This document shows positions 1 through 5,043 of a DNA stretch of 7,653 nucleotides, one piece after another. This stretch comes from Candidatus Competibacteraceae bacterium (GTDB taxonomy: Bacteria; Pseudomonadota; Gammaproteobacteria; Competibacterales; Competibacteraceae): contig DPWB01000173.1 of the NCBI GenBank assembly GCA_003527885.1, positions 426-8,078 of the forward strand. Reading direction: 5' to 3'. The position numbers and the translations under genes are program-made. The notes beneath the pieces are model-generated. The model was given only the letters and a program-made list of their open reading frames with translations, was not told where the DNA came from and did not search any database. Each line of letters begins with the position of its first letter. The first letter of the stretch is position 1.

Positions 1-398
1 ATGCGCGCGCCGCCGGAGTCGTTCAAGCCGATCACCGGCGCGCCGACTTTGATGGCGTGATCCATGATCTTGCACATCTTTTCGGCGTGGGCTTCCGAGA
101 GGGAACCGCCGAACACGGTGAAATCCTGGCTGAACACGAACACCAGCCGGCCGTTGACGGTGCCGTAGCCGGTGACGACGCCGTCGCCCGGAATGGTCGT
201 GTCGCCCATGCCGAAATCGTGGCAGCGATGCTCGACGAACATATCCCATTCTTCGAAGCTGCCCGGATCGAGCAGCACCTCGATGCGCTCGCGCGCGCTG
301 AGCTTGCCGCGTTTGTGCTGGCCGTCGATGCGGCGCTGGCCGCCGCCGAGGCGAGCGGCCGCGCGTTTTTGTTCTAATTGGTTGATGATGTCATGCAT
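1..398 (-). CDS. pccB: Propionyl-CoA carboxylase beta chain (carboxyltransferase subunit), 5' part only
   Basis: This is the N-terminal 132 codons of a biotin-dependent acyl-CoA carboxylase beta subunit; the rest lies beyond the left edge. The family moves carboxyl from biotin on the alpha subunit to propionyl-CoA, giving methylmalonyl-CoA in the cytoplasm. The visible protein starts [20 protein letters not shown] and shows the family's hallmarks in order: [20 protein letters not shown] (residues about 31-50), [12 protein letters not shown], the [10 protein letters not shown] strand, [20 protein letters not shown], and LNDSGGAR at the cut end, which begins the carboxyltransferase core. The ATG at 398 is chosen because a strong AAGGAG lies 9-10 bases upstream and because the family starts with this helix. 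The gene is divergent from the exoribonuclease gene. Closely related alternatives are methylmalonyl-CoA decarboxylase alpha or another acyl-CoA carboxylase beta chain; the HRCHDFGM segment favours PccB. Confidence 0.92.
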   Translation of the reverse strand, partial: MHDIINQLEQKRAAARLGGGQRRIDGQHKRGKLSARERIEVLLDPGSFEEWDMFVEHRCHDFGMGDTTIPGDGVVTGYGTVNGRLVFVFSQDFTVFGGSLSEAHAEKMCKIMDHAIKVGAPVIGLNDSGGAR

Positions 399-407
399 AA
401 ACGCTCT

Positions 408-413
408 CTCCTT
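408..413 (-). promoter_or_regulatory. Ribosome binding site of pccB
   Basis: On the minus strand the sequence reads CTAAGGAGAGAGCGTTT immediately before the ATG at 398. AAGGAG is a near-perfect Shine-Dalgarno sequence at a normal distance, and it fixes the pccB start. It is the clearest ribosome binding site in the window. Confidence 0.8.
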
Positions 414-456
414 AGTGAAGCAGACGCCGGGGGCGAACCAACGGCGCCAAAAGCTT

Positions 457-470
457 GGGGACAGCTCCCC
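457..470. repeat. Small perfect inverted repeat (GGGGA-CAGC-TCCCC)
   Basis: A five-base stem with a four-base loop, in the context CTTGGGGACAGCTCCCCGG. It lies in the pccB leader, about 60 bases upstream of its start. The motif resembles the short GGGGnCAGnnCCCC-type palindromes scattered between genes in many proteobacterial genomes. Only one copy is in this window, so its repeat nature is inferred. Confidence 0.35.
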
Positions 471-639
471 GGAGCCAGGAGGACCGGGCTGAGGGGGCGT
501 GGACGGGTGGCGCGGGTGGGTCAGCGCGCGATCCGAAAGTGACACCTCGGACGGCGCGGGGGACGAACCGTGCGGTCGGTAGTTCGGGATATTGTTCCAA
601 TTCCTTGATTATTTTCATTTTATTGGACTTGGGATCGGG

Positions 640-656
640 TTGTGATAAAGTCACGA
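640..656. promoter_or_regulatory. Imperfect palindrome, possible operator in the divergent promoter region
   Basis: The sequence TTGTGATAAAGTCACGA contains GTGA (642-645) and TCAC (651-654) arms separated by five bases. It looks like a CRP/FNR-family half-site pair, but the spacer is one base shorter than the usual CRP arrangement (TGTGA-N6-TCACA). It lies upstream of the TATAAT at 681 and between the two divergent genes, where a regulator could act on either. Evidence is only the symmetry and position. Confidence 0.2.
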
Positions 657-680
657 ACCGCCGGTGCTAAGTCTGGCAAT

Positions 681-686
681 TATAAT
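681..686 (+). promoter_or_regulatory. Candidate -10 element for the exoribonuclease gene
   Basis: A perfect TATAAT in the AT-rich part of the intergenic region. It would place the transcript start near 692 and give a leader of about 115 bases before the ATG at 808. No good -35 hexamer is seen 16-18 bases upstream and there is no extended TGn, so the call rests on the -10 match alone. The reverse strand at the same place also reads TATTATAAT and could serve pccB instead. Confidence 0.3.
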
Positions 687-807
687 AGGGTTTTTGATCG
701 TTTTAGCAGCGGTGCACCGATATTTTCATGTGCCCTATTATGGCCGGACCATCGCTGCAGTCGAAACTTGGTCGCCAGCACGCCGCATGACCCTCCGATA
801 CGTCGAA

Positions 808-2628
808 ATGAACATATCGCCTAACAGTCTGGTGCTTTACAAAGCCGGTCCCGCCCGCGTCGTCACCATCGATGAGAAACTGGCGATCGTGTTGGAAGAC
901 GGCCGGTCGTTACGGGTTCGTCCCAAGGATGTGATCCTGTTGCATCCTGGGCCGCTGGCCGACCCGAGCGATTTGCGCGCGCCGCCCGGTGAAGTGGAAG
1001 CCGCCTGCGAGCTGCTGGATGGCGGACAGACCACCTTGTCCGAACTGGCCGAGCTGGTGTATGGCGCTTATACGCCGGCGACGGCTTGGGCCGCTTGGCG
1101 GTTGTTGGAGGAGGGTTTGTATTTTCGGGGTTCGCCGGATGCCATCAACGTCCGACCGCTGGCGGAAGTGGCGCGAGAGCGGGCCGCGCGCGAGGCGAAA
1201 GAGGCCGAACGGCAGGCGTGGAGCGGTTTTCTGGATCGGGCGCGGGCGGGCCGGTGCCTGCCGCAAGACGGGCCTTATCTACAGGAAATCGCGGAAGTCG
1301 CCCGAGGCCAGCGCGAGCAGAGCCGGGTGCTCCAGGCGCTCGATTGGGACCAGAACCCCCAAAGCGCCCATGCGCTGCTGTTGCGGTTGGGTTATTGGGA
1401 CGACACCGCCAACCCTTATCCGTATCGGGTCGGAGCAACCCTGCTGGCGCCGACGGTGGAATTGCCCGTCCTGCCGCGGGAGGAGCGGTTGGATTTGACC
1501 GGACTGGCGGCTTATGCCATCGATGATGCCGACAGCCTCGACCCCGATGACGCAATCGGCTTGGACGGCGACCGGTTGTGGGTGCATGTCGCCGACGCGG
1601 CCGCGCTGGTCCCGCCAGACAGTCCGGCCGACCTGGAGGCACGAGCGCGCGGGGCGACGCTGTATCTGCCGGAAAGCACCGTACCGATGTTGCCGGAAAC
1701 GGCGGTCGATCGGCTGGGGTTGGGTTTGGGAGAAGTCTCGCCCGCCCTGTCGTTCGGCTTGACGCTGACCTCGGAGGGTCGGGTCAGCGCCGTCGAGATC
1801 GCCCCCAGTTGGATTCGGGTACAGCGCTTGAGCTATGAAGCGGTGGAGGCGCGCCTGGATGAAGCGCCCTTTCGCGATTTGTACCAACTCGCCGAGCGCC
1901 ATCAGGCCCGCCGGCGCGCCGGTGGCGCGGTCTTCATTGACTGGCCCGAAGTGAAAATAGCGGTGGTCGCCGGGCGCGTCCAGATCAAACCGCTGGCCCG
2001 GTTGCGCAGCCGGATGCTGGTGACCGAGGCGATGGTGATGGCCGGCGAGGCGGCGGCGCGCTTCGCGCTGGAGCGGGGTTTGCCGTTCCCATATACGACG
2101 CAAGCGGTGGCCGAGGTTGCAAATCGCGCGCCCGCCGGGCTGGCGGCGCTGTACGCGCTGCGGCGCAGCTTGCGGCCGCGCCAGTACAGCAGCCAACCCG
2201 GTTCGCACGGCGGCTTGGGATTGGCGGTCTACGCGCAGGTGACCAGCCCGCTGCGGCGTTACCTGGATTTGGTCGCACACCAGCAGTTGCGGGCGTTTTT
2301 GCGTGGCGGCGAGGTGCTGGACGCACAGGCGATCGTGACGCGGGTCGGCGCGGCGGAAGCGGCGGCGCTGAGCGTGCGGCGAGCCGAGCGCCTGTCGCGC
2401 GAACACTGGACCCTGGCCTACCTGCGCCAGCATCCGGACTGGCGGGGTCAGGGGGTGCTGATCGAAAAGCGGCTGCCGCGCGGCACGGTGCTGGTCCTTG
2501 ACCTGGGATTGGAAGCGCGTGTCAAGGTGCCGGAGGACGCGGCTCCCGACAGCGTGCTGTCCCTGCGTTTGCTCGGAACCGATTTGCCGGAGCGGGAGGC
2601 CCGCTTCAAGGTAGAGCGTCGGGGTTGA
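808..2628 (+). CDS. RNB-domain 3'-5' exoribonuclease (RNase II/VacB family)
   Basis: A 606-residue protein of the RNase II superfamily, which degrades single-stranded RNA processively from the 3' end using two metal ions. Order of parts: a small N-terminal beta-barrel-like segment (residues 5-50, NSLVLYKAGPARVVTIDEK), a helical linker region (about 60-215), the RNB catalytic domain (about 229-500) and a short, degenerate S1-like barrel (about 545-606). The active-site motif AIDDADSLDPDDAIGLDG supplies Asp239, Asp245, Asp247 and Asp248, with the same spacing as the four catalytic aspartates of E. coli RNase II. TSPLRRYLDLVAHQQL (479-494) is the conserved RNA-gripping motif. It is shorter than RNase R and lacks a basic tail. 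The start is uncertain: ATG 808 fits family length but has no visible Shine-Dalgarno; in-frame ATG 787 and GTG 664 are alternatives. It is a single gene, divergent from pccB and convergent with the GH3 operon. Confidence 0.88.
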   Translation: MNISPNSLVLYKAGPARVVTIDEKLAIVLEDGRSLRVRPKDVILLHPGPLADPSDLRAPPGEVEAACELLDGGQTTLSELAELVYGAYTPATAWAAWRLLEEGLYFRGSPDAINVRPLAEVARERAAREAKEAERQAWSGFLDRARAGRCLPQDGPYLQEIAEVARGQREQSRVLQALDWDQNPQSAHALLLRLGYWDDTANPYPYRVGATLLAPTVELPVLPREERLDLTGLAAYAIDDADSLDPDDAIGLDGDRLWVHVADAAALVPPDSPADLEARARGATLYLPESTVPMLPETAVDRLGLGLGEVSPALSFGLTLTSEGRVSAVEIAPSWIRVQRLSYEAVEARLDEAPFRDLYQLAERHQARRRAGGAVFIDWPEVKIAVVAGRVQIKPLARLRSRMLVTEAMVMAGEAAARFALERGLPFPYTTQAVAEVANRAPAGLAALYALRRSLRPRQYSSQPGSHGGLGLAVYAQVTSPLRRYLDLVAHQQLRAFLRGGEVLDAQAIVTRVGAAEAAALSVRRAERLSREHWTLAYLRQHPDWRGQGVLIEKRLPRGTVLVLDLGLEARVKVPEDAAPDSVLSLRLLGTDLPEREARFKVERRG

Positions 2629-2633
2629 AACCG

Positions 2634-2659
2634 GGGGGCCGGCCGCCACACCGGCCCCC
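2634..2659. terminator. Perfect hairpin between convergent genes, possible bidirectional terminator
   Basis: GGGGGCCGG (2634-2642) pairs perfectly with CCGGCCCCC (2651-2659) around an eight-base loop. It fills the 39-bp gap between the stop codons of the exoribonuclease gene and the GH3 gene, which is where a shared terminator is expected. Neither strand has a proper U-tract after the stem (only TTT within a few bases on the minus strand), so it may be a weak or non-canonical terminator, or a 3'-end-stabilising hairpin. Confidence 0.5.
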
Positions 2660-2667
2660 GAACTCGC

Positions 2668-5043
2668 TCAGTAAGTCAAGCCGAAACCAAACGGATACAA
2701 CGTATCCTTCTCCGGGTAACCCGGAGTGTCCGGCTGGTTGTCGATCACCGCCTGGAGGTTGTTGGCCAAGGCGAACGGCATTCTGCCCTGGGGCTTGAAT
2801 TTGCCGCTCAACACATCCAAAAGCGCGGTATCGCTGACGCCGAAGCCGGCCACGATGGCTCCCGCGTTCTTCAGGCCGCTGGCGTCGTCCAGCACGAAAG
2901 CGTGGCGGAAATAAATGTGCAGGATGGTGTTTTGCGGCCCCACCTCGTTCATGACCGCCCGGATGTCCGCCAGCGACGGTTTGATTTGCCAGGACTGCGA
3001 GACCGCCATCGCCGTGAACGACAGGTTGTTGGCCTCCCACGGGAACACGCCGCCAAAAATCAAGCCGTTATCCAAACAGGTTTTTTCGGCATCGGCGTAG
3101 GCGGCGGTCGCGACGCAGCGATCCTCGGAACCGTAGGGCTGGTTGTACGGCTGGCCGGCTTTGATCGGCTTGAGGTGGCTGGAGTTGAGGCCCGTGGCCG
3201 GATCGTCGCTCTTGTAGGTGCCGGCGACGGTTCGGTTAACCAAGGCCGTGACCGAAATCAGCGCGTAATCGTGACCTGAGGCCACCGGTCTGACGCCGCC
3301 GACGGCCGCGTTGCCATCGGTCACCGCGTAGCCGTACTTCTCGACGTTGGCCTTGGTGAAGTCGCCCATGATGTAGACCTTGGCCCCCGCCTTCAGCGGC
3401 AATACCTTGGCGTCGGCGGCGGTCCCCTGATTTTGCAATAAAACAATGGATTTGCGCTGGACGTCCAGGCCTGCGGCGCGGTGGGCGTCGCTGCCGATAA
3501 TCCCGGCGGCCTTGGTGGCGTCGACGTACGGGTTTTCGAAGAGGCCGAGCTGGAATTGTTCCTTCAACAAACGTTTCACCGCCTCGTCCAGACGAGCTTG
3601 GCTAACCAATCCAGAGTTGACCAGATCGACGATGGTTTGCTTGTTGTGGAAGCCCGATAACACTTCCGTGCCGCCGTTGATGGCGGTGGCGACCCGCTCC
3701 GGGACGGTCTTGTTTTCCAGGCCCCAAGCGCGGTCGTTGATGATGCCGGTGTCGGAGTTCACGTAGCCCCGAAAGCCGAGCTGGCCGCGCAACAGGCCGG
3801 TGACAATTTGCTGCGAGAAGGCAAAGCCGACCGGATCGTAGGTGACGCCCTCGTAGGTGACGTTAACCGGTACACCGTAGTACGGCATGATCGCGGACAC
3901 GCCGGCGTCGATGGCGGCCTTGAAGGGTTTGAGGTGATAAGCGAAGTTGCCGCCGGGATACACTTGCTCCTTGCCGTGCGCGTAATGCGGGTCGAACCCC
4001 AGTTCCTGCGGCCCGCCGCCGGGGAAATGCTTGACGGTCAGCGCCACCGCGCTGTCTTGGGTCACCGAGGTGCCGTCCTTGATCTTCTTGCCTTGCAGGG
4101 TCTGAACCAACGTTTTGAGGATGTTCGCGCCGAGATCGGCGTCCTGGGTGAAAGTCTCGTGCACGCGGTACCAGCGCGGCTCGGTGGACAGGTCGGCCAT
4201 GTAGCCGTACATGCCGCGCAGCCCGATGGATTTCCACTCCGCCCCCATAACCCCGGCGAACTGCTTGACCACTTCCATGTCGCCCGCAATCAGTGGCTTG
4301 CCGGGCTTGACCGATTGCACGCCCAGCGCGGCGGCGGCGATGCCGGCTTCCTTCGGGAACGCGGTGAAAGCGCCGGCGGCTTCGTTGATACCCGCGCGGG
4401 CGTCGGGATCGATGTGGTTGCGGGCGTTGGATTTGAACACGGCGGGGATGCCCAAGCGCGTCGCTTCCCGCATTTCTTGGATCGTGTTAGTCCAGGTCGC
4501 CGCTTCCAGCGGCGAGATTTGCGCCCCGGAAAAGCCGGTGGCCGGTTTGCCGTCCGGCGTGGCGGTCACCGGGTTGCGAAAGATGAAACGGGACATCAAC
4601 TGGTTGTTGATGTAATCGGTGGCGTTGGTGGTGGCGCCGGTCCCGATTTTGCCGCCCACCTCGGCATTGAGGGTGTCGATCAACATCATTCCCGCTTTTT
4701 CATCGAGCGTCATCTGCGACACGAGATTGTCGATGCGTTTGTCGACCGACAAGCGCCAGTCCTCGTAGGGGTCGAGCTTGCCGTTGCCGTTCGAATCCTT
4801 GAATTTCAGGCGTTTGACGGTTAAAACGGGCTTGACGCGGGCACCGATCTCCGGTCTTTTCGCCGACCGTTGGAGGTTTTCCGGTTGAGGCGTCAACCCC
4901 TCCTGGGCGTGCGCGCCACCGCCCGGTTGCACGCCCGCCAGCGCCAGGCCGACGGTGATCGCCAGGGCCGACTTTTTGGGAAAGGCCGGCGCGGCCGGGA
5001 GAGAGACGGTGGGGGTTTGAGAGACATGCCGGTTTTTTTTCAT
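2668..5043 (-). CDS. Secreted glycoside hydrolase family 3 protein (beta-glucosidase-like)
   Basis: A 791-residue exported enzyme that probably cleaves beta-linked glucosides or similar sugars in the periplasm or outside the cell. Residues 1-46 form a Sec signal peptide: basic start, hydrophobic SALAITVGLALAGV, cleavage expected after AHA. Residues 83-94 match a calcium-binding EF-hand loop. The GH3 N-terminal barrel follows (about 100-440), with VKHFPGGG (337-344) and GKEQVYPGGNFAYH (357-370). The likely nucleophile is Asp431 in LGFRGYVNSDTGI; many GH3 beta-glucosidases have Trp after this Asp, here it is Thr. The second GH3 domain (about 515-791) ends with LYPFGFGLTY at the terminus, so no fibronectin III-like domain follows. 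Cys643 and Cys656 could pair. ATG 5043 has AAAGGA at good spacing and overlaps the pta stop by four bases. Substrate is not predictable; the acid/base residue cannot be assigned by eye. Confidence 0.93.
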   Translation of the reverse strand: MKKNRHVSQTPTVSLPAAPAFPKKSALAITVGLALAGVQPGGGAHAQEGLTPQPENLQRSAKRPEIGARVKPVLTVKRLKFKDSNGNGKLDPYEDWRLSVDKRIDNLVSQMTLDEKAGMMLIDTLNAEVGGKIGTGATTNATDYINNQLMSRFIFRNPVTATPDGKPATGFSGAQISPLEAATWTNTIQEMREATRLGIPAVFKSNARNHIDPDARAGINEAAGAFTAFPKEAGIAAAALGVQSVKPGKPLIAGDMEVVKQFAGVMGAEWKSIGLRGMYGYMADLSTEPRWYRVHETFTQDADLGANILKTLVQTLQGKKIKDGTSVTQDSAVALTVKHFPGGGPQELGFDPHYAHGKEQVYPGGNFAYHLKPFKAAIDAGVSAIMPYYGVPVNVTYEGVTYDPVGFAFSQQIVTGLLRGQLGFRGYVNSDTGIINDRAWGLENKTVPERVATAINGGTEVLSGFHNKQTIVDLVNSGLVSQARLDEAVKRLLKEQFQLGLFENPYVDATKAAGIIGSDAHRAAGLDVQRKSIVLLQNQGTAADAKVLPLKAGAKVYIMGDFTKANVEKYGYAVTDGNAAVGGVRPVASGHDYALISVTALVNRTVAGTYKSDDPATGLNSSHLKPIKAGQPYNQPYGSEDRCVATAAYADAEKTCLDNGLIFGGVFPWEANNLSFTAMAVSQSWQIKPSLADIRAVMNEVGPQNTILHIYFRHAFVLDDASGLKNAGAIVAGFGVSDTALLDVLSGKFKPQGRMPFALANNLQAVIDNQPDTPGYPEKDTLYPFGFGLTY
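4762..4797 (-). other. EF-hand-like calcium-binding loop within the GH3 protein
   Basis: Residues 83-94 read DSNGNGKLDPYE. This fits the 12-residue EF-hand loop: Asp at 1, Asn at 3 and 5, Gly at 6, a hydrophobic Leu at 8 and Glu at 12. It lies between the signal peptide and the catalytic barrel, a place where calcium is plausible because the protein is exported. Only one loop is present, so it is a single site rather than a dockerin pair. Confidence 0.6.
4906..5043 (-). other. Sec signal peptide of the GH3 protein
   Basis: Residues 1-46 contain two Lys pairs (2-3 and 23-24), a hydrophobic core at about 25-38 and the small-residue site AHA before QEG. The n-region is long for a Sec signal. 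There is no twin-arginine motif and no lipobox cysteine, so a soluble exported protein is expected. Confidence 0.75.
5040..5043 (-). promoter_or_regulatory. ATGA stop/start overlap coupling pta to the GH3 gene
   Basis: The ATG of the GH3 gene (5043-5041) and the TGA of pta (5042-5040) share bases. Such overlaps usually allow ribosomes ending the first gene to restart on the second. AAAGGA inside the last pta codons can act as the GH3 ribosome binding site. The GH3 coding sequence then runs straight into eight consecutive A residues. Confidence 0.8.

Larger units (their letters stand above)
414..807. other. Divergent intergenic region between pccB and the exoribonuclease gene
   Basis: About 400 bases without a convincing gene. 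The half next to pccB (about 420-590) is very GC-rich and contains the GGGGA/TCCCC hairpin at 457-470. The stretch 590-740 is clearly AT-richer, as expected for promoters, and contains a GTGA/TCAC inverted repeat and a perfect TATAAT. Open frames exist in it: an 80-codon minus-strand frame whose stop overlaps the pccB Shine-Dalgarno, a 60-codon plus-strand frame at 642-824, and a 48-codon in-frame extension of the exoribonuclease. The first two have no ribosome binding site and no recognisable protein family, so I treat the region as regulatory leader for both divergent genes. Confidence 0.6.

Noticed and set aside
57..492. Two overlapping 106-codon plus-strand frames
   Set aside because: Largely antisense to the pccB coding region, which matches its family without interruption.
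412..654. Small minus-strand frame (80 codons, or 68 from the ATG at 618, starting [14 protein letters not shown]) whose stop overlaps the pccB Shine-Dalgarno
   Set aside because: The first residues look protein-like, but there is no ribosome binding site, the remainder is Arg/Pro/Ala-rich and no family is recognised. An upstream leader peptide cannot be fully excluded; conservation in relatives would be needed.
642..824. 60-codon plus-strand frame overlapping the exoribonuclease start
   Set aside because: GTG start without a Shine-Dalgarno, covers the candidate promoter, and shows no protein-like pattern.
1279..2649. 456-codon open frame on the minus strand
   Set aside because: Antisense to the exoribonuclease gene, rich in Arg/Gln, no family resemblance; the plus-strand frame has clear catalytic motifs.
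3808..4824. 338-codon open frame on the plus strand
   Set aside because: Antisense to the GH3 gene, which has well-supported motifs throughout; no recognisable domain in the antisense frame.
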